A DNA stretch of 64,000 bases. It comes from 40-80 sp040394775 (GTDB lineage: Bacteria; Bacteroidota; Bacteroidia; Flavobacteriales_D; Crocinitomicaceae). Within the stretch, counting starts at the first letter, position 1. The number at the start of each line of letters is the position of its first letter. Position numbers and translations under genes: made by a program. Location: positions 1-64,000 of the forward strand of contig JBEBRN010000007.1 in assembly GCA_040394775.1 (NCBI GenBank), written 5' to 3'. Below are positions 51,231 through 58,803 of this stretch, one piece after another. The notes under the pieces are model-generated. The model saw nothing but the letters and a program-made list of their open reading frames with translations. It was not told the origin of the DNA and ran no database searches.

Positions 51231-51851
51231 ATGGAAGAAATAAAATTACCAAAAGAGTTACAAGAATATATTGGTACTGAAAGTATTGAATTTGGTATTA
51301 TTCTAAAAGATGAAAATAATAAATCCTCCCTATATGGATTAGGAGTTATTGCATCACTATTATTTGCTGGCCTCCTAATTCCGACCTTCTGGTTTGTGAA
51401 AAATCTAATTACTAGAGATCTCATGGCTATGAATCCAGACATGAGCATTTCAACAATTCTACTGTTCTTAGCAATTTTAATTATAGTCAATGGTCTGCTC
51501 ATTCTATTTATCAAATGGATTATGACTACTATTTTTAAAAGTAACGGAGGTTATTTTATTGGAACTAACCAGAGAATTATTCATTATTTAGATAATAACA
51601 TTCAATCTATTAGCTGGGATGAATTGACAGGAAACTCAGATGTGAATATTGAAAAAAATAGTATTTCATTGGAATTGCGAAAAGGAGACACCGTAAGAAT
51701 AGACACAAATACAAATAGCTTTATTCATAGCAACTTAATAATAAAAAATATTAAAAGCTTATTGCTCGTCGGGAACCTACATGAGGTCGCTAAAATTTGT
51801 AAAAGACGAGCGGAGAGAAATGCACCCATCGAAAACACAACAAACAAATGA
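51231..51851 (+). CDS. Tandem paralogue 2: two-span membrane protein, unknown family
   Basis: 206 residues. Same plan: EIKLPKELQEYIGTESIEF at the N-terminus, helices near 34-56 and 78-102, then SNGGYFIGTNQRIIHYLDNN, SISWDELTGNSDVNIE, ISLELRKG, and VAKICKRRAERN at the end. The middle loop is shorter than in the others. It abuts paralogue 1 and overlaps paralogue 3 by 4 bp (ATGA), so the first three genes are translationally coupled. Confidence 0.75.
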   Translation: MEEIKLPKELQEYIGTESIEFGIILKDENNKSSLYGLGVIASLLFAGLLIPTFWFVKNLITRDLMAMNPDMSISTILLFLAILIIVNGLLILFIKWIMTTIFKSNGGYFIGTNQRIIHYLDNNIQSISWDELTGNSDVNIEKNSISLELRKGDTVRIDTNTNSFIHSNLIIKNIKSLLLVGNLHEVAKICKRRAERNAPIENTTNK

Positions 51852-52459
51852 ACATAGCAGAGTTACCCAATGAATTACAAAGTATCATTGGAAGTGAAAG
51901 AGTAGATTTTGTGACCTTTGCAAAACGAAAAAATGCTAGGCCGATTTCCTATGCCGTTTTTGGCCTTGCTCTTCCATGGTTAATCATTACCACTTTTGGA
52001 GTTTATGTATTCTTTAAGCCGTTATTCATTGGTGAAGATATCCACATGGAGACAGACGGCGTCGTAACAACCGCTAATTTAGACAACTTAGAACCCATAA
52101 TCGTTCCTGGTTCAATACTCCTCGTGTTTTTTGCAATCGGAATCTTACTGTTTATTTGGGGATTACGCTATCTTCTCAAAAAAGGAGGATATTATGTCGG
52201 AACGGAAACGAGAATCATCAATTACATAGACGGAGAAGTGATGTATTTGGGTTGGAACGAATTTACCGGAAATATGGAATTGGATCTTCAAAAGAAAACG
52301 ATTGTTTTAGAAATGCACAGAGGCGAAACGCGAAGAGAAAAGGATGGATCGGAAATATTTGTCCACGATACATTAGATTTAATCGGTGTTGAAGATGCGA
52401 GTGAAGTAGATGAAAAATGTCGAAAGCGAATCAATGAAAGTCAATCAACCTCAGCGTAA
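51848..52459 (+). CDS. Tandem paralogue 3: two-span membrane protein, unknown family
   Basis: 203 residues: AELPNELQSIIGSERVDFVTFAKRK (3-27), helix 1 (about 36-58), loop, helix 2 (about 85-107), KKGGYYVGTETRIINYIDG, GWNEFTGNMELDL, IVLEMHRGETRREKDGSEIFVHD, VDEKCRKRINES. The C-terminal ~90 residues are the best conserved part across the array. Follows paralogue 2 with a 4-bp overlap; 31 bp before paralogue 4. Confidence 0.78.
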   Translation: MNIAELPNELQSIIGSERVDFVTFAKRKNARPISYAVFGLALPWLIITTFGVYVFFKPLFIGEDIHMETDGVVTTANLDNLEPIIVPGSILLVFFAIGILLFIWGLRYLLKKGGYYVGTETRIINYIDGEVMYLGWNEFTGNMELDLQKKTIVLEMHRGETRREKDGSEIFVHDTLDLIGVEDASEVDEKCRKRINESQSTSA

Positions 52460-52490
52460 TAGCAAATAAATAATCTAACCCAAAACAAAC

Positions 52491-53102
52491 ATGAGTAGAG
52501 TAGAATTACCCAGAGATTTACAAAGCTTTATTAGTGCTGAAAAAGTGGATTTTATAGCATATGCGAGAAGAAAAAAACCACTATCTCATTCATATAAAAT
52601 AATCATTCTTGGACTTGTATGGTTATCCGTTACTGCTATAGTGACCTACGCAATGGTTCAGCCTATACTTAACGGTAAAGGTTTAGAGTATAGACTGAAT
52701 GATAAATCAGTAGTAGCAAGTTTTGATAACTTAAGTACGTTAATTATTCCTGTTTCAATTATAACCTTATTTTCGCTAGCAGGTATCGCAGTCCTAACTG
52801 GAGGGATCGTTTCTATGTTTAAAAAGGGAGGATATTACGTTGGAACGGAAAGTCGTATTATCCATTATCTTAAAAGTGACATTGACTACTATAGTTGGGA
52901 TCAATTCACAGGAAACATCGAACTAGATTTTAATGAGAATTGCATTTCTTTAGAGATGAATAGAGGTGAAATAAAGAGAGAAAAAAATGGTCTGGAAAGA
53001 TTTGTTCATGAAGAGTTACATCTATCAGGCGTTGAAAACGTAGCAGAAATTGAGCGAATTTGTCGAAAGAGAATTAATGAAAACAACTCAATATCATCGT
53101 GA
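52491..53102 (+). CDS. Tandem paralogue 4: two-span membrane protein, unknown family
   Basis: 203 residues: VELPRDLQSFISAEKVDFIAYARRKKP, helix 1 (about 36-60), loop, helix 2 (about 84-108), KKGGYYVGTESRIIHYLKSD, SWDQFTGNIELDF, ISLEMNRGEIKREKNGLERFVHE, LHLSGVENVAEIERICRKRINE. The middle of its C-terminal domain (REKNG.ERFVHE) is closest to paralogue 3. Separated from the next copy by 75 bp without a terminator. Confidence 0.78.
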   Translation: MSRVELPRDLQSFISAEKVDFIAYARRKKPLSHSYKIIILGLVWLSVTAIVTYAMVQPILNGKGLEYRLNDKSVVASFDNLSTLIIPVSIITLFSLAGIAVLTGGIVSMFKKGGYYVGTESRIIHYLKSDIDYYSWDQFTGNIELDFNENCISLEMNRGEIKREKNGLERFVHEELHLSGVENVAEIERICRKRINENNSISS

Positions 53103-53177
53103 GTAAACAAAACGAATATGTAATGATGAAAAATCTCAATTAAAGGCAGTGTCTTTATAAACTTAAATAAAAAAAAG

Positions 53178-53783
53178 ATGAATAGAGCAGAATTACCAAT
53201 AGAACTACATAAAAGTATTGGAGATGAAGAAATAGATTTTATCGTTTTTGCAAAGAGGAGGCTTCCACGAACTTTTTCTTATAGAATCGTTCTTTTTGGG
53301 ATTATATGGCTAGTTTTTTCAAGCTTTATTACCTTGATTGTTGTTAGTACTCTATTGATAGAAAGCACTAACGTTCAACCTATTGATAAGTTAGGAAGTT
53401 TGACTTTGAGTGGCTTAATATCGCTAGGTACACCTGGCTTTATCGTTATGCTATTTTTATTAGTTGGTATAGCGATTGTTGCTGGAGGAGTACTATTGTT
53501 ATTTAAAAAAGGAGGGTATTTCGTAGGTACAGAAAATAAGATTATCCGCTATTTAAACGGTCATACTCGCTATTATAACTGGGATCAATTCACTGGAAAT
53601 GTCGAGTTAAATTTTAAAAAGAAAAACATATCTTTAGAGATGCGCAAAGGAAGTATTATAAGTATCGATGATTTAAAAAATGTTTTAATTCGTAACTACC
53701 TACATCTATCTGGAATTGAAAACGCAAAAGAGATTGACAATAAATGTCGAAAGCGAATCAATGAGAGTCAATCAAAAAACTAG
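53178..53783 (+). CDS. Tandem paralogue 5: two-span membrane protein, unknown family
   Basis: 201 residues: AELPIELHKSIGDEEIDFIVFAKRR, helix 1 (about 36-60), a Ser/Leu-rich loop, helix 2 (about 88-112), KKGGYFVGTENKIIRYLNG, WDQFTGNVELNFKKKNISLEMRKGS, YLHLSGIENAKEIDNKCRKRINES. In its C-terminal domain 35 bases (53580-53614) are identical to paralogue 6 (54220-54254), pointing to recent duplication or gene conversion. Confidence 0.78.
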   Translation: MNRAELPIELHKSIGDEEIDFIVFAKRRLPRTFSYRIVLFGIIWLVFSSFITLIVVSTLLIESTNVQPIDKLGSLTLSGLISLGTPGFIVMLFLLVGIAIVAGGVLLLFKKGGYFVGTENKIIRYLNGHTRYYNWDQFTGNVELNFKKKNISLEMRKGSIISIDDLKNVLIRNYLHLSGIENAKEIDNKCRKRINESQSKN

Positions 53784-53814
53784 GATAGAAATTAACTAAT
53801 CGAATAAACGAAAT

Positions 53815-54438
53815 ATGAATAGAGCCGAATTACCCAAAGAATTACAAGCTATTATTGGGGCTGAAAAAGTTGATTTCATTACCTATGCCACTAGAAAACA
53901 GCCTTTATCCAATTCCTTTGGGATAATTGTTCTAGGAATAATATGGCTTTCCTTTTCTTCCATTATTACTTATATTTTAATTGGCCCTTTATGGAGAGGT
54001 GAAGACGTTCATTTCACATTCAACGGCGATGATGTGACCGCCAACATGGACAATCTCACCCCTGCAATGGCTCCTATTTTAATCGCATCTGCACTTTTAT
54101 TAACAGGCGTAGCATTTCTTACTTGGGGAATCATTTCACTTTTGAAAAAAGGAGGCTATTACGTAGGAACAGAAAGCCGTATTATTCATTACTTAAACGG
54201 CAATATTCAGTATTTTGGTTGGGATCAATTCACTGGAAATGTCGAGTTAAATTTCAAAAAGAAGAATATTTCGTTAGAGATGCGAAAAGGAAATATCAAG
54301 AGTATCAGCGACACAACAAAAGCCTTTACTCGAGGCAATCTTCATCTTTCGGGTATTGAAGATTTAACAGCAATTGAACAAATTTGTCGGAAAAGGATGA
54401 AAGAGTACGAGATTATTACACCAGAGCAAACAACCTAA
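53815..54438 (+). CDS. Tandem paralogue 6: two-span membrane protein, unknown family
   Basis: 207 residues: AELPKELQAIIGAEKVDFITYATRKQP, helix 1 (about 37-60), loop with GEDVHFTFNGDDVTANMDNLTP (as in paralogue 3), helix 2 (about 88-110), KKGGYYVGTESRIIHYLNGN, WDQFTGNVELNFKKKNISLEMRKGN, LHLSGIEDLTAIEQICRKRMKE. Last intact copy; after it the sequence degenerates into a broken gene. Confidence 0.78.
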   Translation: MNRAELPKELQAIIGAEKVDFITYATRKQPLSNSFGIIVLGIIWLSFSSIITYILIGPLWRGEDVHFTFNGDDVTANMDNLTPAMAPILIASALLLTGVAFLTWGIISLLKKGGYYVGTESRIIHYLNGNIQYFGWDQFTGNVELNFKKKNISLEMRKGNIKSISDTTKAFTRGNLHLSGIEDLTAIEQICRKRMKEYEIITPEQTT

Positions 54439-54464
54439 ACTGCATGTGTTTATTGAATTCAGCA

Positions 54465-54992
54465 ATGAAAAAAACAACATTTTTTTCATCAGATGGTGGT
54501 CGTTGTAAAGTCAAATAGGAAAGTTGAAAAGAATTTTAATTCAGGTTCCTATATAGGTTCTATTACAAGTGATACTAGAAGGGTCAGAATTCAAGGAGAC
54601 ATTGTTTTAGGAACCAAAAGCAATGGAAAATAGAAAAAGCATATATCATAGCGAAGAACCTAATATTGGGTTAATTAAACAAAAATTAAGTGGCTTTGCT
54701 CCTATCAAGTTAAGTGTGAAAAAGGCTCGAAATTACGATGGATCAAAAGAACAACCAACATCCTTATGTTTAGTTATTTTAAATTCTAAATTGCAAAAAC
54801 ATTTCGATTGCTTATGATTATTCAGATATTTGTACTGGATGTAATGGTTTTGTTCTACAATTCAATATGGATAAAATGATGAATATGTTTCGAGAGATGG
54901 TTGAAAATGAAATGTTTAGGAAAGCTTTCATTGCCACGAGACAACGATTATATCTGCAGAATCTAAAACGGAAAATTAAAAACAACACATGA
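54465..54992 (+). pseudogene. Frameshifted gene remnant, family not recognised
   Basis: Three short open stretches in different frames appear to be one decayed gene: 54493-54633 (ends GSITSDTRRVRIQGDIVLGT), 54623-54817 (starts MENRKSIYHSEEPNIGLIKQ, ends SKLQKHFDCL) and a third, open to 54992 (IAYDYSDICTGCNGFVLQFN then MDKMMNMFREMVENEMFRKA). The last stop overlaps the ATG of the next gene (ATGA), the arrangement of a coupled operon gene. A tiny ATG ORF at 54465 ends at 54518. No membrane pattern of the paralogue array is present, so it is not clearly a seventh copy. Confidence 0.45.
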
Positions 54993-55456
54993 ACAACAAT
55001 GACGTTTTAAGACGAATTCGCTACACATTTGATTACAGTGATCAAGATATGATAGATCTTTTTAAACTTGCCGATCACGATGTCGAGAGAACAGAAGTAT
55101 GTGACTGGTTAAAGAAAGATGACGATGAAGAATTAGTCGAGTTGACAGATAGAGAACTGGCTATATTCCTCAACGGATTTATTATTCAAAAGCGAGGAAA
55201 AAGAGAAGGCCCTCAACCAGAACCAGAAGATCCTTTGAGCAACAATGCGATTCTTCGGAAACTGAAAATTGCATTGGATTTGAAATCAGATGATATCTTA
55301 GAGATGTTCGCTTCCATCAATAAGAAGTTAGGTAAACATGAGTTGAGTGCTTTTTTCCGTAACCCTGACCACAGTTCGTATCGCCAATTTATGGATCAAT
55401 ATTTACGATATTTCTTGAGTGCATTGCAAACGAAATACAAAAAAGTAGAGGAATAA
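54989..55456 (+). CDS. DUF1456 family protein (YehS-like)
   Basis: Cytosolic protein of 155 residues with two related halves (about 3-70 and 85-150), each with the pattern NDVLRRIRYTFDYSDQDMIDLF / NNAILRKLKIALDLKSDDILEMF, as in E. coli YehS (DUF1456). Function unknown. The start overlaps the stop of the preceding broken gene by 2 bases, and the LytTR gene follows 5 bp later, so it is part of an operon with the regulator. Confidence 0.9.
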   Translation: MNNNDVLRRIRYTFDYSDQDMIDLFKLADHDVERTEVCDWLKKDDDEELVELTDRELAIFLNGFIIQKRGKREGPQPEPEDPLSNNAILRKLKIALDLKSDDILEMFASINKKLGKHELSAFFRNPDHSSYRQFMDQYLRYFLSALQTKYKKVEE

Positions 55457-55461
55457 AATAC

Positions 55462-56307
55462 ATGATAAAAACATACTTAAAACAACCGTATCCAAAAGAA
55501 GATTCCTCTTGGAAAATGATTTTGTTTATCAGCGCTTTTATAACTGTTTTCATGCTTATTTTTCAGCCTTTTGGAATGGCTGAATACACTTCAAATTCAA
55601 AATATTTCTTTATATTAGGATATGGTGGAATAACATTTGGTCTGCTGGCACTCAATTTATTTGTTCTAAAGCGTGTTTTTAAAAAATGGTTCCTCAATTG
55701 GACGATTTTAAAAGAAATCTTCTGGCTGGCTTGGATATTTTTCATTATTGGTTCAGGAAATTATTTTTATAGTTCGCTGCTTTTTACGGGCTTTGTTGGA
55801 ATAAAAGGATTTTTAGTCTTTCAGTTCTTCACCTTAATTATTGGTGCATTTCCAGTAGTCATAGTCACACTTATTTCTCACAACATAAAACTATCTCAGA
55901 ATGTTAAAATGGCCAGTGAAATTAACGATAAGCTCATCACCAAGCCATCTCATTCAAAACTCGAAGAAGTCGTTATTTTAATCGCAGATAATAACAAAGA
56001 CAAAATTGAGCTTGCGCTTTCCGATTTGTTATTTATCGAATCTGTTGGTAATTACATTCAAGCCACTTATCTCATAGATGGACAACTAACAAAAACACTT
56101 TTAAGAGGAGCGATTAAACGCATCGAAATGGAAAATACTCAGCACACTTCTTTAGTGAAATGTCATAGAGCATTTATCGTCAATATGGATCATGTTGAAT
56201 CGGTCAAAGGTAATTCTCAAGATTTGAAATTAGTCCTGAGAAATACAGCTATAGAAATCCCCGTTTCTCGAAATAACACCCAAAAGATTAAAAATTCGCT
56301 TCACTAA
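55462..56307 (+). CDS. Membrane LytTR-family transcriptional regulator
   Basis: Protein of 281 residues: four hydrophobic helices (about 17-37, 46-66, 82-105, 113-135) then a LytTR DNA-binding domain (about 175-281: LSDLLFIESVGNYIQATYLIDGQ, TLLRGAIKRIEME, LVKCHRAFIVNMDHVESVKGN, EIPVSRNNTQKIKNSL). No receiver domain, so it is a one-component membrane regulator of the kind common in Bacteroidota. Target: probably the small Gly-periodic membrane gene directly downstream, where direct repeats lie (56310-56392). Confidence 0.92.
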   Translation: MIKTYLKQPYPKEDSSWKMILFISAFITVFMLIFQPFGMAEYTSNSKYFFILGYGGITFGLLALNLFVLKRVFKKWFLNWTILKEIFWLAWIFFIIGSGNYFYSSLLFTGFVGIKGFLVFQFFTLIIGAFPVVIVTLISHNIKLSQNVKMASEINDKLITKPSHSKLEEVVILIADNNKDKIELALSDLLFIESVGNYIQATYLIDGQLTKTLLRGAIKRIEMENTQHTSLVKCHRAFIVNMDHVESVKGNSQDLKLVLRNTAIEIPVSRNNTQKIKNSLH

Positions 56308-56309
56308 AC

Positions 56310-56392
56310 ATCCCAATAGTTAGCGTTTCATCACTAGAACCTACATTTTATCACAAAAAGCGGTCGTCTATCCCAAAAGTTTTAATGTTTCA
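56310..56392 (+). promoter_or_regulatory. Direct repeats, candidate LytTR operator
   Basis: ATCCCAATAGTTAGCGTTTCA (first 20 bases at 56310-56329) recurs as ATCCCAAAAGTT...GTTTCA at 56370-56392, start-to-start 60 bp. The shared core is ATCCCAA-A/T-AGTT and GTTTCA. The second copy lies just upstream of the -7 box at 56404. LytTR regulators bind direct repeats; the match to published LytTR consensus is only partial. Confidence 0.4.
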
Positions 56393-56403
56393 CAGAGTCG
56401 ATA

Positions 56404-56411
56404 TAATTTTG
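56404..56411 (+). promoter_or_regulatory. Candidate -7 box (TAATTTTG) of the Gly-periodic membrane protein gene
   Basis: Exact TAnnTTTG match, 41 bp before the ATG at 56452, downstream of the direct repeats. No good -33, which would fit an activator-dependent promoter. Confidence 0.45.
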
Positions 56412-56451
56412 CTCCTAAATCAATTATTGTTAAACATTAAACTTTTAAAAA

Positions 56452-56763
56452 ATGAAAAAGTATTGGATTTTAATAACAGCAGTTATCCTTCTAGTGGTAG
56501 GAATTATTATCAACATGCAGTCTGGTAACCTAATGAGTGTGGGCAACTATTCTTTTAATTATTTTGCTGTAGGCGACTACGCAATTGGTGTTTTCGCCGC
56601 TGGTAATTTTTCCATCGGCGTATTTTCAATTGGAATATTCTCTGTTGGGATATTTTCTCTGGGAATATTCAACGTGGGGCTTTACGCTGTCGGTATATTT
56701 CTTTTCGCTTGGAAAAAGAGATATGCTAAAATCATTACGGAAAAGAAAGAAGAAGAAAATTAA
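56452..56763 (+). CDS. Small membrane protein with a glycine pentapeptide repeat
   Basis: 103 residues. One N-terminal membrane helix (about 5-22), then a region in which glycine falls on every fifth residue from 41 to 81 (41, 46, 51, 56, 61, 66, 71, 76, 81; also 31), each followed two residues later by Phe or Tyr: units of the form x-[IVAL]-G-x-[FY], such as SIGVF, SIGIF, SVGIF, SLGIF. The tail is charged (KKRYAKIITEKKEEEN). The periodicity is like pentapeptide-repeat beta-helices but far more hydrophobic. I do not know an assigned function. Preceded by candidate LytTR sites and followed by a terminator. Confidence 0.8.
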   Translation: MKKYWILITAVILLVVGIIINMQSGNLMSVGNYSFNYFAVGDYAIGVFAAGNFSIGVFSIGIFSVGIFSLGIFNVGLYAVGIFLFAWKKRYAKIITEKKEEEN

Positions 56764-56766
56764 TTA

Positions 56767-56808
56767 AAACGGGAGGTTGTATATGTACAAATCTCCCTGT
56801 TTTATTTT
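56767..56808 (+). terminator. Intrinsic terminator after the Gly-periodic gene
   Basis: Long imperfect stem: AAAACGGGAG... with CTCCCTGTTTT (one bulged T), inner stem TTGTA/TACAA, followed by ATTTTT. Confidence 0.75.
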
Positions 56809-57095
56809 TCTGACGAACGTAAAAGCAAACAGCTTATAAAAGTCTATTTTAAAATTGAATATTCGTCAATATACCTGACTTATCTTTCAGTGAAAAAAAT
56901 CATCTTTTGAGAGATACTATTTCTAATTCTTTTAAAAATGAGTAAAGGATAAAACGATTGCCATAAATACTTAAAAGCTATCCAACGAATACAAATAGCT
57001 GTAAATCAAAAAAGTGGACATGACAAATATCATTTCAGGCTCTCTACCTAACTCGTATCTTTGCTTTATATAATTTTTTATTGACAATAAAGCAC
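56809..57095. other. Intergenic region, 287 bp
   Basis: AT-rich, no gene recognised. The 3' part holds the TATCTTTG promoter box of the first ELWxxDGT gene (57056-57063). Confidence 0.4.
57056..57063 (+). promoter_or_regulatory. Candidate -7 box of ELWxxDGT gene 1
   Basis: TCGTATCTTTG contains an exact TAnnTTTG match, 33 bp before the ATG. The TCGTATCTT core recurs before genes 2 and 3 and in a close form before gene 4. Confidence 0.5.
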
Positions 57096-58685
57096 ATGAA
57101 AAAAACCTTACTTATCCTCGGAGCTTTTAGCTTATTTGCTATCAATTCGTTTTCACAAACTACTGTGGAACTTTTCAAAGACATTAATCCTACTGGCAGT
57201 TCAGAGCCATGGCAATTTGTGGAATACAAAGGAAAGATGTATTTCAGTGCTATTGACGATACCCACGGCGAAGAAGTATGGGTATCAGATGGCACATCAG
57301 CAGGTACGCAGCTCTTTATAGATATAAATCCTTCTTTAAGCTCTTCATTTCCATCTGATTACATTGAATTTGCAGATAAGTTGATATTTGTTGCTTATGA
57401 TCCAACGAATGGAAGAGAAGTCTGGATAACAGATGGTACTCCCGCCAATACGGGCACGCTAAAAGACATTAACCCCTCTGGGAACTCAAATCCAAAAAAC
57501 TTTACGATTTCTGGCGGGAAGCTATTTTTCACTGCAGATAATGGTGTAAATGGCGAAGAGCTATGGGTAACAGATGGTACTTTGGCAAACACGAAGATGG
57601 TAATGGACATCAATTTAGCAGGTGACTCAGATCCATCTAACTTAATTGACTACCAAGGAAAATTATATTGGGTCGCTAACAATAATGTGAATGGTGAAGA
57701 AATTTGGGTAACAGATGGTACTTTGGCAAATACAAATATGATGAAGGACATTAATTTCAACCCAATGGCTACAGGACCTTCAGACCTAACTGTTTATAAC
57801 GGAAAGTTCTATTTTCAGGCGAACGATGCGATTGATGGCTTTCAACTATGGGTATCAGACGGATCTTCCACAAACACACAACTTCTAAAGATTATCAACA
57901 CACTTACAAATTCTTCCCCTAATTCTTTTACGGAATTTAATGGTAAATTATATTTTGTTGCTGATGATGGGGTTAATGGTGTGGAACTATGGGTTACAGA
58001 TGGAACTTCAGCAAATACAACACTAGTGAAAGACATCAACCAAGCAGGCGATTCATCCCCTAGAAATTTCGTAAGACACGATGGGAAGTTATTTTTTACA
58101 GCTTACGATAACACTCATGGAAATGAACTTTGGGTAACTGACGGAACTTCCGCAAATACGAACATGGTAAAAGATATCTATATCGGTGAAAACGATAGTG
58201 ATCCTTATTATTTGATTTCATACAAAAACAGACTTTATTTTAGAGCCGAAGCCACGAATGGTAACAACCAATTGTATGAATCAGATGGCACTGCAGCAGG
58301 CACGTATGTCGTCGAACCAGCCGTTGCGCCTTATCCAGACCCATGTAATAGACTGTTTGGTATCTTTGAATACAGAGACTCCTTGTACTTCTCTGCTCAA
58401 TATACCAATATCGGAGCTGAACTTTACCGCCTTGGAAGAGGAACGGTTGGTGTTAAAACCCAAGAAATCGCTTCTTTCAAAGCATTCCCAAATCCTGCAA
58501 ATGAAGTTTTGACAATCACAACTGAAAACAACGCATCTTTTTCATTGCTTGACATGACCGGAAAAATTTTAAAAACATTTGAAGTAGATCAGCAAAAAGA
58601 AATTTCGATCGCTGATTTGAATGCAGGGATGTATATCTTGAAAGAGAATGTTTATGGTTCACATGTGAAAATTATTAAACAATAA
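57096..58685 (+). CDS. ELWxxDGT-repeat T9SS protein, copy 1
   Basis: Secreted protein of 529 residues from the ATG at 57096 (MKKTLLILG; a start five codons earlier lacks support). Signal peptide (to about 20, NSFSQ), then about eight or nine repeats of ~50 residues with the signature ELWVTDGTxANTxMVKDINxxGDSxPxNLxxxxGKLYFxADDG, the ELWxxDGT repeat family, predicted to form a beta-propeller-like array. The T9SS type A sorting domain occupies the last ~75 residues (FKAFPNPANEVLTITT, LLDMTGKILKTFEV, NAGMYILKENV). Ligand unknown. First of four tandem paralogues. Confidence 0.9.
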   Translation: MKKTLLILGAFSLFAINSFSQTTVELFKDINPTGSSEPWQFVEYKGKMYFSAIDDTHGEEVWVSDGTSAGTQLFIDINPSLSSSFPSDYIEFADKLIFVAYDPTNGREVWITDGTPANTGTLKDINPSGNSNPKNFTISGGKLFFTADNGVNGEELWVTDGTLANTKMVMDINLAGDSDPSNLIDYQGKLYWVANNNVNGEEIWVTDGTLANTNMMKDINFNPMATGPSDLTVYNGKFYFQANDAIDGFQLWVSDGSSTNTQLLKIINTLTNSSPNSFTEFNGKLYFVADDGVNGVELWVTDGTSANTTLVKDINQAGDSSPRNFVRHDGKLFFTAYDNTHGNELWVTDGTSANTNMVKDIYIGENDSDPYYLISYKNRLYFRAEATNGNNQLYESDGTAAGTYVVEPAVAPYPDPCNRLFGIFEYRDSLYFSAQYTNIGAELYRLGRGTVGVKTQEIASFKAFPNPANEVLTITTENNASFSLLDMTGKILKTFEVDQQKEISIADLNAGMYILKENVYGSHVKIIKQ

Positions 58686-58687
58686 CA

Positions 58688-58735
58688 TTTTCACCTTGTA
58701 GGGTCGAAAAAATTTCCTACCCTACAAGGTGAAAA
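58688..58735. repeat. Long perfect hairpin between ELWxxDGT genes 1 and 2
   Basis: A perfect 17-bp inverted repeat (TTTTCACCTTGTAGGGT at 58688-58704, complement at 58719-58735) with a 14-base loop. No T-run follows on the plus strand, so it is not a classical terminator; it may be an RNA stability element or a dispersed palindromic repeat. Confidence 0.6.
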
Positions 58736-58766
58736 CCATTAAAATAAAGGATTTAACACAAATTAT

Positions 58767-58803
58767 TCGTATCTTAATAGAAGTATAATTAAATTAAAAT
58801 AAC
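58767..58803 (+). promoter_or_regulatory. Conserved upstream box of ELWxxDGT gene 2
   Basis: ATTCGTATCTTAATAGAAG followed by TATAATTAAATTAAAAT; the TTCGTATCTT core is shared with the boxes of genes 1 (TCGTATCTTTG) and 3. Only partial match to TAnnTTTG. Confidence 0.4.

Noticed and set aside
54465..54518. 17-codon ORF MKKTTFFSSDGGRCKVK
   Set aside because: Too short to support; treated as part of the decayed region.
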